Positions 34,471-44,030 of a stretch of 64,000 bases of DNA are shown one piece after another. How positions within the stretch are numbered: position 1 is the first letter of the stretch; every line of letters starts with the position of its first letter. A program made the position numbers and the translations under genes. The DNA is taken from contig NZ_CP023777.1 in the NCBI RefSeq assembly GCF_002557795.1, positions 3,853,001-3,917,000 of the forward strand. Direction: 5' to 3'. The notes below the pieces were generated by a model. That model had not been told where the DNA came from and ran no database searches. It saw only the letters and a program-made list of their open reading frames with translations. Source of the DNA: Chitinophaga caeni. Its GTDB lineage: Bacteria; Bacteroidota; Bacteroidia; Chitinophagales; Chitinophagaceae.

Positions 34471-36102
34471 TTATGCTTCATCTAAGAATGAATACCTGTA
34501 ATCTGTCGGTGGTACCATCGTTTCTTTAATCGTACGGGCACTCAACCAACGGTAGAGGTTCATTGCTGAACCGGCTTTGTCATTCGTTCCTGATGCACGG
34601 GCACCACCGAATGGTTGTTGACCTACCACGGCGCCTGTCGGCTTATCATTGATATAGAAATTACCTGCTGAATTGGTAAGGCGTTTTGTCGCCAATTCAA
34701 TCGCATAACGATCAGTTGAAATGATAGAACCTGTCAATGCATATTCGGAAGTGCTATCAACCAAGGCTAATGTCTCTTCGAATTTTTCAGCATCGTAAAC
34801 GTACAACGTTAATACCGGCCCGAAGATTTCTTCACACATCGTTACATACTTAGGATCTTTTGTTTCAATTACTGTCGGCGCAATGAAGAACCCTTCTGTT
34901 TTATCGTAAGTACCCCCTACCAAGATGCTAGTAGCGTCGGACTTTTTAGCGTTATCGATATAAGATGCGATCTTATCGAAAGACTTCTCATCGATTACAG
35001 CGTTGATGAAATTAGTAAAATCTTCAGTGGTACCCATCTTCATGGAAGACACTTGTTTTACCAAATTAGCTTTTACTTCGTCCGCGATATTGCTCGGAAC
35101 ATATGCCCTGGAAGCGGCGGAACATTTTTGGCCTTGGAACTCGAAAGCGCCACGCGCCAATGCGGTAGCTACAACCGCGGGATCTGCTGATTTATGGGCA
35201 ATTACAAAATCCTTACCCCCGGTTTCGCCCACGATGCGGGGATAAGTCTTGTATTTACTGATATTAGTGCCGATTGTTTTCCACATTGTTTGGAAAACAC
35301 CTGTTGAACCGGTGAAATGGATACCGGCGAAATCTGCATGGTTAAAACATACATCTCCAACAGTTGGCCCGTCAGTATATACCAAGTTGATCACCCCGGC
35401 TGGCAAACCGGCTTCGATCAATATTTTCATGATTACGTTAGCAGCGTAAACCTGCGTGTTGGCCGGTTTCCAAACCACAACGTTTCCGCACATTGCCGCA
35501 GATGTAGGTAAATTACCCGCAATCGCGGTAAAATTGAACGGTGTAACAGCCAATACGAAACCTTCCAGTGGCCTATATTCTACCCTGTTGTGAATACCTT
35601 GAGGGCTATATGGTTGTTGTTGGTATATTTGGCCCAGGTAATGAACGTTGTAGCGTAAAAAATCGATCAGTTCACAAGCGCTGTCGATCTCGGCTTGGTA
35701 AGCGTTTTTGCTCTGACCCAGCATCGTGGCCGCATTCATATGGGCGCGGTACTTGGTAGCCATCATTTCAGCAGCGCGCATAAAAATGGCTGCACGTTGT
35801 TCCCAAGGAGTATCGGCCCATTTTTCACGGGCAGCCAAGGCTGCGTCAATTGCTTTCTGCACATGGCTACTGTCACCTTGATGGAAATGACCTAATTTAT
35901 GTTTTCTCTCGTGCGGAGGATGGATATTTACGGTTTTTCCAGTACGAACTTCTTCCCCGTTGATATACATGGGAATGTCCATTTCAACGGCCTTAAAAGC
36001 AGCAAGTTGCTTTTTCAAAGCGACTTTCTCCGCGGAACCGGGAGCATAATTCAATACCGGTTCATTCTTAGGCGCTGCAAACTCGAAATATGCGTTATGC
36101 AT
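34471..36102 (-). CDS. pruA: L-glutamate gamma-semialdehyde (P5C) dehydrogenase
   Basis: 543 residues. Oxidises glutamate semialdehyde to glutamate with NAD+, the second step of proline catabolism. ALDH fold: TPFNFTAIAGNLP and VVWKPANTQVYAANV (cofactor region), catalytic Glu in IVGETGGKDFV, nucleophilic Cys in FQGQKCSAASRAYVP, and a C-terminal NDKPTGAVVGQQPFGG segment. The long N-terminus and RGAFEFQGQKCSA pattern match the monofunctional, eukaryote-like P5CDH1 group, not the bifunctional PutA. No proline dehydrogenase gene is adjacent. Monocistronic with a terminator directly downstream. Confidence 0.94.
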   Translation of the reverse strand: MHNAYFEFAAPKNEPVLNYAPGSAEKVALKKQLAAFKAVEMDIPMYINGEEVRTGKTVNIHPPHERKHKLGHFHQGDSSHVQKAIDAALAAREKWADTPWEQRAAIFMRAAEMMATKYRAHMNAATMLGQSKNAYQAEIDSACELIDFLRYNVHYLGQIYQQQPYSPQGIHNRVEYRPLEGFVLAVTPFNFTAIAGNLPTSAAMCGNVVVWKPANTQVYAANVIMKILIEAGLPAGVINLVYTDGPTVGDVCFNHADFAGIHFTGSTGVFQTMWKTIGTNISKYKTYPRIVGETGGKDFVIAHKSADPAVVATALARGAFEFQGQKCSAASRAYVPSNIADEVKANLVKQVSSMKMGTTEDFTNFINAVIDEKSFDKIASYIDNAKKSDATSILVGGTYDKTEGFFIAPTVIETKDPKYVTMCEEIFGPVLTLYVYDAEKFEETLALVDSTSEYALTGSIISTDRYAIELATKRLTNSAGNFYINDKPTGAVVGQQPFGGARASGTNDKAGSAMNLYRWLSARTIKETMVPPTDYRYSFLDEA

Positions 36103-36194
36103 GGCTAAATAAGATTGTGTGATTTAAAAATAAACCTGGACATCCTCTCGAACATCACTTGGTTGGTTGTCTTGATTTATAAAGTAAAGATCGG

Positions 36195-37290
36195 TCAACT
36201 CGCCTCTTCTTCTTTTTGCATCATCAGGTAAGCTTTGATGAAACCTTCCAGCTCACCATCCATTACCGGTTGTACATTGCCCACCTCGAAATCTGTCCTA
36301 TGATCTTTGATCATCTTGTATGGATGAAACACATAGGAGCGGATCTGGGAGCCCCATTCGATTTTACGTTTATTCGCATTGGATGCATTCTTCAGTTCTT
36401 CCCTTTTGCGGATCTCCTCTTCGTATAACCTGGACTTTAACATCGTCAAAGCCTTCTCCCGGTTTTCACCTTGGGTTCGCGCTTGTTGACATTCGATGAT
36501 AATACCTGAAGGGATATGTTTCAAACGCACCGCGGTTTCTACCTTGTTTACGTTTTGGCCACCCTTACCACCTGATCTGTAGAATTCCCATTCCAGGTCG
36601 GCCGGGTTTACACTCACTTCGATCGTATCATCTACCAGCGGATAAACGAAGACGGACGCGAATGAAGTATGCCTCCTGGCATTAGCGTCGAATGGAGAAA
36701 TACGTACCAGTCGGTGTACACCGCTTTCAGCTTTTAATAAGCCGTAGGCAAATTCGCCGTCAAATTCCAATGTTGCCGATTTAATCCCGGCGCCATCGCC
36801 GTACTGAACATCGATTTCACTTACTTTCCAACCTTGTTTCTCACCGTACATCCGGTACATGCGGAGTAACATTTCAGCCCAATCTTGGCTTTCTGTTCCA
36901 CCTGCGCCGGAGTTGATGGTCAACACGGCCGGCATCTCGTCTTCCGGCTGGTTAAGCGTAGACTTAAATTCCAGCTCTTCCAAGGCCTCCAAAGCCTTAC
37001 CGTAAGCTTCATTGACTTCTTGTTCGGATGATTCGCCTTCGCGGAAGAAATCGTACAACACGCCGCAATCTTCTATTACAGATTGCACCTGCTCGTAAAG
37101 ATCTACCCAGAATTTGTTTACTTTAATTTCCTTGAGGATACTCGTGGCCCTCACGTTGTCATCCCAAAAGCCAGGGGCTAGGGTCAACTGTTTGTCATTT
37201 TCTATTTTGGCGTTGCGGTCAGGGATGTCAAAGAAAACCTCCCAGGACATGCAAACGATCCCTCATAGCCTTTAATTGTTCTGCTGTCAT
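36195..37290 (-). CDS. prfB: Peptide chain release factor 2, made by programmed +1 frameshift
   Basis: Recognises UGA/UAA stop codons and releases the peptide. The main frame alone would start at a weak ATG at 37250 and lacks the real N-terminus. From the ATG at 37288-37290 a zero frame reads [20 protein letters not shown] and stops at TGA (37228-37230) within CTTTGAC; a +1 shift there continues as DIPDRNAK in the long frame. The product is about 364 residues, the normal RF2 length. Motifs: [11 protein letters not shown] (SPF tripeptide for UGA) and [12 protein letters not shown] (GGQ catalytic loop). The TGA is recognised by RF2 itself, so this is autoregulation. Divergent from the TspO-like gene. 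Confidence 0.95.
37227..37243 (-). other. prfB programmed +1 frameshift site
   Basis: On the minus strand GGGAGGTTTTCTTTGAC: a Shine-Dalgarno-like GGAGGT, three T, then the slippery CTT followed by TGA and C. This is the canonical RF2 recoding arrangement, with the SD-like element at the correct close distance upstream of CTT. The in-frame TGA is 37228-37230. Confidence 0.95.
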
Positions 37291-37389
37291 AATGTCCGCA
37301 AAGGTAAGCAATTTTGCCTTCAGGATAAAATGCGGAACACCTGGGGTTTAATAAGGAACAATATTTGTAAAGCGTTGTTATATATTGCC

Positions 37390-38208
37390 ATGATCAAGTA
37401 CTACAGTATTCTGCATGCCCGGCAGCAAGCCATCTTTAATTCAATTGCCTTTATCCTCGTACTGGTTGTCAATTACATGGCCAATACGCTGAAGTTAAAT
37501 GGTAAAACAACCGGGGAGATATCGGCCATGTATCCCAATATGTTTGTGCCGGCGCCCATTACTTTCAGTATATGGGGATTAATTTACTTATGGCTACTGG
37601 TATATATCATTTACCAGCTCTGGCTAGCATTTTCAAAGGGGCATACCGAGGAGTTGCAATCGCACATGCTCAGGATGCGGGCCTGGTTTTTAATTACCTG
37701 CCTTGGCAATATCGCTTGGTTATTTTCTTGGCATTTCCAACTCATCGAGGTTTCGGTCATCATGATGTGCCTCATACTATATGCCCTCCTTAAAATACAT
37801 CGGAATTTTCGGATCGCGCTACCAGTTGAAAGCAAGCGGGAGACCTGGTGGGTGCAAGTTCCATTCTCGCTTTACCTTGGCTGGATCAGTATAGCCCTGT
37901 TAGCCAATATCACGGCCCTACTAGTTTCAATAGGCTTCCAATCTTCCGGAACCGTTGCCGCAACTTGGGCAATTGCCATGGTATTAGTCGGCACTTTAGC
38001 AGGAGTTTTCATGGTTATATACCGCCATAATGTTGTACATGCGCTTGTCGGGATCTGGGCAATTTATGGAATTTCGATACAGCAATTCGGTGAAAAGTCG
38101 CCCGGGAGTTTTGCCGTATTTGCTGCCTGCATCATCTCTATCACCGTTTTATTCCTGTCTGTCTTAGTACATTTCTTAGCTAGAAAGCCGCGAAATTTTA
38201 AAATTTAA
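37390..38208 (+). CDS. TspO-like tryptophan-rich multi-pass membrane protein
   Basis: 272 residues from the ATG at 37390 (MIKYYSILHARQQAIFN); the upstream open frame overlaps the divergent prfB start and is unlikely. About eight transmembrane helices, Trp-rich, with the motif TTGEISAMYPNMFVPAP followed by FSIWGLIYLWLLVYII, similar to Bacteroidota proteins annotated as tryptophan-rich sensory proteins. Classical TspO has five helices and about 160 residues, so this is a longer relative at best. Function unknown. Followed by pgi after 69 bp on the same strand. Confidence 0.72.
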   Translation: MIKYYSILHARQQAIFNSIAFILVLVVNYMANTLKLNGKTTGEISAMYPNMFVPAPITFSIWGLIYLWLLVYIIYQLWLAFSKGHTEELQSHMLRMRAWFLITCLGNIAWLFSWHFQLIEVSVIMMCLILYALLKIHRNFRIALPVESKRETWWVQVPFSLYLGWISIALLANITALLVSIGFQSSGTVAATWAIAMVLVGTLAGVFMVIYRHNVVHALVGIWAIYGISIQQFGEKSPGSFAVFAACIISITVLFLSVLVHFLARKPRNFKI

Positions 38209-38277
38209 TTACATATTTTAAATACTATCTAAGAGGAATAAGTTTATTTTTGACCGTATTTAATAATAAAGAAGAAT

Positions 38278-39930
38278 ATGTTTCCAAGTACGAATCCTAC
38301 ACATACCGGCTCATGGAAAGCCTTGACGAATCATGCGGAAGAGATGCGCAAAGTTCAAATGCGCGATTTATTTGCAAAAGATGCGACCCGGTTTGATAAA
38401 TATCATTTAAAGATCGAAGATATACTGTTCGATTATTCTAAAAATATTATTACGGATGAGACCCTTCAACTGCTACAAGCCCTAGCCATCGAATGCGGTG
38501 TTCCCGAAGCTATCAAGGCGATGTTTTCCGCTGAAAAAATAAACCAAACGGAAAACAGGGCTGTTCTTCATGTAGCCTTACGTAACCGCGGCAACACGCC
38601 GATTTTGCTGGACGGTCAAGATGTAATGCCGGAAGTAAACAAGGTATTAGCGAAGATGCAAGATTGCTGCCGCAAGATCCATAGCGGCGAATGGAAAGGT
38701 TATACGGGTAAGAAAATAAAGTACTTTGTAAATATCGGCATCGGGGGATCAGATTTGGGTCCCGTGATGGTTACCGAGGCTTTGAAACCTTACTGGATCG
38801 ATGGAATAGAAACTTACTTCGTTTCTAATGTCGACGGCACCCATATCGTTGAAACGCTCAAGAAAGTAAATCCTGAAGAAACATTATTCCTCATAGCATC
38901 CAAAACATTTACAACGCAAGAAACCATGACCAATGCACATACTGCGAGGGACTGGTTTTTAGATGCGGCGAAAGACGAAAAACACGTGGCCAGTCATTTC
39001 GTGGCACTTTCTACTAATGAAGAAGCGGTGAAATCGTTCGGTATTGACCCGGCCAATATGTTCGAATTTTGGGATTGGGTCGGCGGAAGATACTCATTAT
39101 GGTCTGCCATCGGCCTGTCAATCGCTTTGACGATCGGTTACGATAATTTCGTGGCCTTACTCGAAGGCGCTCATGCTACCGATGAGCATTTCAGGAATAC
39201 TCCCGCCGAACAAAATATACCGCTGATCATGGCATTAATCGGCCTCTGGTACGGTAATTTCTTCGATGCGCACACGGAAGCGATTCTTCCCTACGACCAA
39301 TATATGCACCGTTTCGCGGCTTATTTCCAACAAGGCAACATGGAAAGTAACGGCAAATACGTAGATCGCAACGGTCACCCGGTAAGTTATCAAACCGGGC
39401 CCGTAGTTTGGGGAGAACCCGGAACAAATGGCCAACACGCCTTTTACCAATTGATCCACCAGGGAACCAAGTTGATACCATGTGATTTTATTGCACCCGC
39501 CATTAGCCATAATCCCGTGGGAGATCATCATCAAAAGTTATTATCCAACTTTTTTGCTCAAACCGAGGCATTAATGAACGGTAAATCAGCAGCGGCAGCG
39601 AAAGCCGAGTTGGAAAAAACGGGTATGCCGGCAACGGGGATTGAGAAATTAGTCCCATTTAAAGTGTTCACCGGAAATAGACCTACAAATTCCTTCTTGC
39701 TTAAGGAGATCACCCCGAGAAGCTTGGGAACATTGGTTGCGATGTATGAACACAAAATTTTTGTACAGGGAGTAATATGGAACATCTTTAGTTTTGACCA
39801 GTGGGGAGTGGAGCTAGGCAAACAACTCGCCAATAACATCCTTCCTGAACTAAAGGGTAATGAAAGGATCACTAGCCATGATTCTTCAACAAACGGTTTA
39901 ATTAACGCTTATAAATTGATGCGTAATTAA
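38278..39930 (+). CDS. pgi: Glucose-6-phosphate isomerase
   Basis: 550 residues. Interconverts glucose-6-phosphate and fructose-6-phosphate in glycolysis and gluconeogenesis. Two SIS subdomains are visible. The first signature is [14 protein letters not shown]; the second is [13 protein letters not shown]. Phosphate-binding residues lie in GIGGSDLGP and SKTFTTQET, the catalytic Glu/His region is [12 protein letters not shown], and the catalytic Lys lies in the [10 protein letters not shown] motif. Length is normal for the large (E. coli-like) form. A TATTTTTG (38245-38252) just upstream resembles a -7 box. A very strong terminator follows. Confidence 0.97.
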   Translation: MFPSTNPTHTGSWKALTNHAEEMRKVQMRDLFAKDATRFDKYHLKIEDILFDYSKNIITDETLQLLQALAIECGVPEAIKAMFSAEKINQTENRAVLHVALRNRGNTPILLDGQDVMPEVNKVLAKMQDCCRKIHSGEWKGYTGKKIKYFVNIGIGGSDLGPVMVTEALKPYWIDGIETYFVSNVDGTHIVETLKKVNPEETLFLIASKTFTTQETMTNAHTARDWFLDAAKDEKHVASHFVALSTNEEAVKSFGIDPANMFEFWDWVGGRYSLWSAIGLSIALTIGYDNFVALLEGAHATDEHFRNTPAEQNIPLIMALIGLWYGNFFDAHTEAILPYDQYMHRFAAYFQQGNMESNGKYVDRNGHPVSYQTGPVVWGEPGTNGQHAFYQLIHQGTKLIPCDFIAPAISHNPVGDHHQKLLSNFFAQTEALMNGKSAAAAKAELEKTGMPATGIEKLVPFKVFTGNRPTNSFLLKEITPRSLGTLVAMYEHKIFVQGVIWNIFSFDQWGVELGKQLANNILPELKGNERITSHDSSTNGLINAYKLMRN

Positions 39931-39956
39931 CGCCTGTTGGCAGCAGAATTTATACA

Positions 39957-40004
39957 ATATTCAAAAGGGTGTTTCATTTTTATTTGAAACACCCTTTTGA
40001 ATAT
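39957..40004. terminator. Very strong terminator after pgi
   Basis: A perfect 20-bp stem (39957-39976 with 39985-40004; core AAAAGGGTGTTTCA) and an 8-nt T-rich loop. Length and perfection make it the strongest hairpin in the window. It lies 27 bp after the pgi stop. Confidence 0.85.
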
Positions 40005-40092
40005 ATAAATATTTTGGGTCCAGGTTAAGCGGGATCATCCTTGCCATCACAAATTTAAACACGACAACTAACAAGATATCAATTAATAAAAA

Positions 40093-40114
40093 ACCCCTGG
40101 AAAAATCCAGGGGT
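40093..40114 (-). terminator. Terminator after the DUF3276 gene
   Basis: Stem ACCCCTGGA (40093-40101) / TCCAGGGGT (40106-40114), 4-nt loop. On the minus strand it is followed by TTTTTTATTAATT, so it terminates the DUF3276 gene ending at 40139. Confidence 0.85.
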
Positions 40115-40138
40115 CTTAGAATATTTTTAGTACAAATA

Positions 40139-40582
40139 TTACCACTTGTCTACATCCTCGTTAGAAGATGTTGGAGCAGCAGAAGTAGTAGCAGCAGCAG
40201 TTGTTGTTTCTGTTACTTCTTCTTCTGTTTCAGTTGATGAACTAGCTTCAACGCCTACTTCATCTTGCTCATTTTCCCCAGAATAATCGTGGTTATAAGC
40301 ATCAAAGTCGAAGTCGGGCATCAATTCAGTTTTCACGTAATTGATTGTTTCTGTTAATGCATTCAGGAACTTGTTAAAATCTTCTTTATACAAGAAAACT
40401 TTATGCCTGTCATAACCATTATCGTTAAAACGTTTTTTACTTTCGGTGATGGTTAGAAAGTAATCATTGCCACGAGTGGTTTTAACATCAAAGAAATAAG
40501 TTCTTCTTTTACCCGCTTTCAATCGCTTAGAAAAGATGCTGTCATTGTTTCTTTCCTGCTGATTGTTGTTTTCGTACGCCAC
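40139..40582 (-). CDS. DUF3276 / PUR-alpha-like nucleic-acid-binding protein
   Basis: 147 residues. Residues about 15-95 match the DUF3276 family (KRTYFFDVKTTRGNDYFLTITES and HKVFLYKEDFNKFLNALTETI region), a bacterial PUR-alpha-like whirly fold that binds single-stranded DNA or RNA. The N-terminus is Asn/Gln-rich, and the C-terminal 45 residues are an acidic Glu/Thr/Ala-rich, probably disordered tail. Such proteins are almost universal in Bacteroidota and their cellular role is unclear. Monocistronic, with a clear terminator. The acidic tail suggests charge-based autoinhibition; this is inference. Confidence 0.88.
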   Translation of the reverse strand: MAYENNNQQERNNDSIFSKRLKAGKRRTYFFDVKTTRGNDYFLTITESKKRFNDNGYDRHKVFLYKEDFNKFLNALTETINYVKTELMPDFDFDAYNHDYSGENEQDEVGVEASSSTETEEEVTETTTAAATTSAAPTSSNEDVDKW

Positions 40583-40740
40583 AGTTGATAGATTTAAGTG
40601 TTAACGAATCAAATCCTGTTTTCAATAAGCAACAAATATACTATTGTTTTATAAATATCAAAATATTTTTAAATGATTTTGAAAAAACATCGATTTTTTT
40701 TGTTATTACCGCGTCCCAAGCAATTATAAGGGGGTGAAAC

Positions 40741-42537
40741 CTATTCTGTTACGTTCTCTTCTTCCCCTTTCTGCTGGCGCTGGTACATTTCCGCGTAGTA
40801 ACCGTTCTTCAAGAGTAGTGCTTCATGCGTGCCTTCCTCGATGATTCTACCCTCTTCTAACACGATTATCTTATCAAATTCGAATAATGAAAATATTCTA
40901 TGGGTAATGATGATAGCGGTTTTATCCTTCAAAAATGCATACAGGTTACCGATGATTTCCTTCTCTGTACGGGCATCTACGGCTGATAAGCAATCGTCGA
41001 ACACTAATATATTAGGATCCTTCAACAAACCCCTGGCAATGGATACACGTTGTTTTTGTCCGCCGCTCAAGGTAACGCCACGCTCTCCTATCACCGTCTC
41101 GAAGCCTTCCGGGAATTGCAAAATATCCTTCTCCACCGAAGCTTGCTTAGCAGCGGTTTTTATTGCCTCCATATCCGCCCCCGGCGCACCGAAACGGATG
41201 TTATTAGCGATGGAATCCGAGAATAAAAACAGGTCTTGCGGCACGTAACTAACCTGTGTCCTTAAGCTTTCCAGGGACATTTCCTTTATATCGATGCCAT
41301 CGATTTTAATCTTACCCGACTGCGGATCGAACATCCTGATCAGTAATTGTGCTAACGTTGTTTTGCCGGAACCGGTGCGGCCAATGATAGCAACCTTTTC
41401 ACCTTCCTTAATTTTTAAATTAAAATTCTTAAGCGCTTGAATTCCCGTATGGCTATACATGAAATTAATATTCTCAAAATGAATATCCCCTTTGAAAGTA
41501 GCGTCTACGGGATTTTCAGGATTGCTGATATCCGGCTTTACTTGTAAAAATTCGTTGATCCGTTGCTGTGATGCAGCGGCCCTTTGAATCATGGAAGCGA
41601 CCCAGCCGATGGAGAAAAAGGGAAAAGTGAGCATATTTACATAAATGACAAATTCTGCCAAGTTACCCACCGTAATATTTCCCTTGATGACCTGCATCCC
41701 GCCGATAAAAATTGTAGTTACAACACTTAAACCTATCATCAAGGCCATACTAGGCTGGTACAGGGCATCAGTTTTAGCGAGGCTGATAGAGCTTTTCTTA
41801 TAAGCTTCGCTAGCATCATCAAAATGTTTTACACTGGGATCTTCCTGGACATACGATTTTATTACGCGGATTCCAGAATAAGACTCCTGCGCCACCGTAG
41901 TAATATTTGATAGCTGCGCTTGGATCTTCTCACTTTTTTTATGGATGATGCGGTTAACAAAATAGATCGTGATCGCGAGTATCGGGAGCGGGGATAAAGT
42001 GTAAAGCGTTAACAACGGGTTTACCTTGAGCATCAGGTAAATAATAATTACCATCATGATCACGGTACGGGTGGCATACATAACCGCCGGTCCCACGTAC
42101 ATCCTTACACGGGAAACATCTTCCGTAATACGGCTCATCAGGTCACCGGTGCGGTGAATCTTGTAAAAGCTAAGATCCAATTCCTGGTAATGTTTATATA
42201 TAGCATTCTTTAAATCGTATTCTATAAATCGGCTCATCACGACGAGCGTTTGACGCTGTAAAAACATGAAGAAGCCACTCAATAAGGCAAAGCCCAGGAT
42301 AGAAAGGCCATAAAAAGCCAATACGGAAGAAAACTGTCCGCGGAAAGCAGATTTTACGCTGGTATGATCGATCAGGTGATAAGAATCTAGGTTCTGCTCC
42401 AGCAAATCGAAGATTTGACGTACTAAAATGGGTTGAAAAATACTGAATACGATAGAGATGGCTGTAAACAATAATCCAAGCAAAAAACGCCATTTATAGC
42501 GCAGGAAATACTTATTGAGCGTCGCGAGATGTTTCAA
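40741..42537 (-). CDS. ABC exporter (half transporter) with degenerate Walker B
   Basis: 598 residues. Six-helix exporter domain (about 15-325) fused to an ATPase (about 350-590). Walker A IGRTGSGKTTL, signature LSGGQKQRVS (near 490) and Walker B ILVFDDCLSAVD, in which the catalytic Glu is replaced by Asp515. This DD is typical of the degenerate site of heterodimeric exporters such as BmrC/YheI, whose partner carries the active Glu; no partner gene is adjacent. Substrate is unknown; multidrug or lipid export is likely. An upstream gap of 156 bp separates it from purC on the same strand. Confidence 0.92.
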   Translation of the reverse strand: MKHLATLNKYFLRYKWRFLLGLLFTAISIVFSIFQPILVRQIFDLLEQNLDSYHLIDHTSVKSAFRGQFSSVLAFYGLSILGFALLSGFFMFLQRQTLVVMSRFIEYDLKNAIYKHYQELDLSFYKIHRTGDLMSRITEDVSRVRMYVGPAVMYATRTVIMMVIIIYLMLKVNPLLTLYTLSPLPILAITIYFVNRIIHKKSEKIQAQLSNITTVAQESYSGIRVIKSYVQEDPSVKHFDDASEAYKKSSISLAKTDALYQPSMALMIGLSVVTTIFIGGMQVIKGNITVGNLAEFVIYVNMLTFPFFSIGWVASMIQRAAASQQRINEFLQVKPDISNPENPVDATFKGDIHFENINFMYSHTGIQALKNFNLKIKEGEKVAIIGRTGSGKTTLAQLLIRMFDPQSGKIKIDGIDIKEMSLESLRTQVSYVPQDLFLFSDSIANNIRFGAPGADMEAIKTAAKQASVEKDILQFPEGFETVIGERGVTLSGGQKQRVSIARGLLKDPNILVFDDCLSAVDARTEKEIIGNLYAFLKDKTAIIITHRIFSLFEFDKIIVLEEGRIIEEGTHEALLLKNGYYAEMYQRQQKGEEENVTE

Positions 42538-42640
42538 TCGGATAAATTTTAACGCAATTTACGTAAAAATGAATGGAGAGACATGGCAGGTCCATCCCAG
42601 GTACTATGAATACCTGCAAAGCATCAGCATTACAAAACAA

Positions 42641-42674
42641 GAAGGAGCTCCCACCCTCTTGGCGAAGCTCCTTC
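42641..42674 (-). terminator. Terminator after purC
   Basis: Stem GAAGGAGCT (42641-42649) / AGCTCCTTC (42666-42674) with a 16-nt loop. On the minus strand TTGTTTTGTAA follows. It lies 20 bp past the purC stop. Confidence 0.75.
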
Positions 42675-42693
42675 CATGAATATGATATCTAGT

Positions 42694-43626
42694 TTATTTC
42701 AAAGAATCGATACAAGCGATGATTTTCGCCTTCGCCTCTTCCTCGGAAATATCAACTTTTTCGAATGTACGACCGGTAATTTTCTCGAATAATTCGATAT
42801 AACGCTCGCTCACGCTATTTACAAATTCGTCGGTCATAGTAGGCACTTGTTGACCTTCTTTACCTTGAAAACCGTTTTCCATCAACCATTCGCGAACGAA
42901 TTCCTTACTCAGTTGCTTTTGGGCTTCGCCGGCAGCCTGTCTTTCTTCGAAACCTTCAGCATAGAAGAAGCGGGATGAATCCGGGGTATGAATCTCGTCG
43001 ATCACGTAGATTTGTCCATCGATATGACCGAATTCATACTTGGTATCAACCAAGATCAAACCACGTTCAGCAGCAAGTTTGCGGCCACGCTCGAATAAAG
43101 CCAAGGTATATTTTTCTAATTGCTCGTACTCCTCTTTACTTACCAAGCCTTGAGCGATAATTTCTTCGCGGGAAATATCCTCGTCATGGCCTTCATGGGC
43201 CTTGGTTGTCGGGGTAATGATCGGGTTCGGGAAGAAATCATTTTCTTTTAAACCTTCCGGCAATGGAACGCCGCAAAGCTCGCGTTTACCGCTTTTGTAA
43301 GTCCTCCAAGCATGACCGGTCAAATTGCCACGAACGACCATCTCAACGGGGTACGTCTCACATTTCAAACCAACGGTGCAGTTTGGAGTGGGAACAGCTT
43401 TCACCCAGTTAGGCACGATATCCTTGGTGGCATCGAGCATAATTTCAGCGATTTGGTTTAAAACTTGGCCCTTGTAAGGGATCGGACGAGGCAATACAAC
43501 ATCGAATGCAGAGATCCTGTTGCTTACCACCATCGCTAACCATTTGTCCTCGATGGTATAAACATCGCGAACTTTACCTTTGTAGAAACCAGTTTGGCCG
43601 GGAAATTGATAAGTTGATTCAGACAT
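42694..43626 (-). CDS. purC: Phosphoribosylaminoimidazole-succinocarboxamide synthase
   Basis: 310 residues. Joins CAIR and aspartate with ATP in purine synthesis. Motifs: [15 protein letters not shown] at the N-terminus, [20 protein letters not shown] (nucleotide and substrate loop), [17 protein letters not shown], and [20 protein letters not shown]. Length matches the larger eukaryote-like/Bacteroidota SAICAR synthetase. Monocistronic with a terminator downstream. No purine riboswitch is seen upstream. Confidence 0.96.
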   Translation of the reverse strand: MSESTYQFPGQTGFYKGKVRDVYTIEDKWLAMVVSNRISAFDVVLPRPIPYKGQVLNQIAEIMLDATKDIVPNWVKAVPTPNCTVGLKCETYPVEMVVRGNLTGHAWRTYKSGKRELCGVPLPEGLKENDFFPNPIITPTTKAHEGHDEDISREEIIAQGLVSKEEYEQLEKYTLALFERGRKLAAERGLILVDTKYEFGHIDGQIYVIDEIHTPDSSRFFYAEGFEERQAAGEAQKQLSKEFVREWLMENGFQGKEGQQVPTMTDEFVNSVSERYIELFEKITGRTFEKVDISEEEAKAKIIACIDSLK

Positions 43627-43731
43627 GTATTTGTTATTGTTTATTTTTATGACAAAAAAGGTGCTCCCTATAGTTTGAATAAATTAAGCTGCAAATTTAG
43701 GGCACCAGGGATTAATTTTACAAGAGAAATT

Positions 43732-44001
43732 ATGAATAACTCCAAAATTACTTACACACCGATCGATTGTAATTACTACGATCGCTTAGAAGCATGGGCA
43801 ACAGGGCAAATTTTATGTCATATAATTTTTAAATCCACACCACTTCAAGGAGATTTATCTACATACGATGGATATATTAAAAATTTATTCACTATCAACG
43901 GGGAGGAATTCATGGAACTTGATAATGGCCGGCATTTGAGGCTCGACCAGTTAGTTTCTGTTAACGGGATTGCCCTCGTACAGAACCAATGCAAAATATA
44001 A
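43732..44001 (+). CDS. Rof-like Rho-binding antiterminator
   Basis: 89 residues from the ATG at 43732; the open frame starts further upstream but lacks the family pattern there. The sequence YTPIDCNYYDRLEAWATGQ, then ELDNGRHLRLDQLVSVN, aligns by eye with E. coli Rof (YQPINCDDYDNLE ... LRLDKITS), a small Sm-like protein that binds Rho and blocks termination. The central part is diverged. It lies 29 bp upstream of mgtC on the same strand; the two are probably co-transcribed. Functional transfer from E. coli is inferred. Confidence 0.72.
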   Translation: MNNSKITYTPIDCNYYDRLEAWATGQILCHIIFKSTPLQGDLSTYDGYIKNLFTINGEEFMELDNGRHLRLDQLVSVNGIALVQNQCKI

Positions 44002-44030
44002 TTTTTAATAATTATATAAATTTATTATCA

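Noticed and set aside
36195..37250. prfB starting at the ATG at 37250
   Set aside because: The ATG lies inside the frameshift leader, lacks the RF2 N-terminus and ignores the canonical CTTTGAC site.
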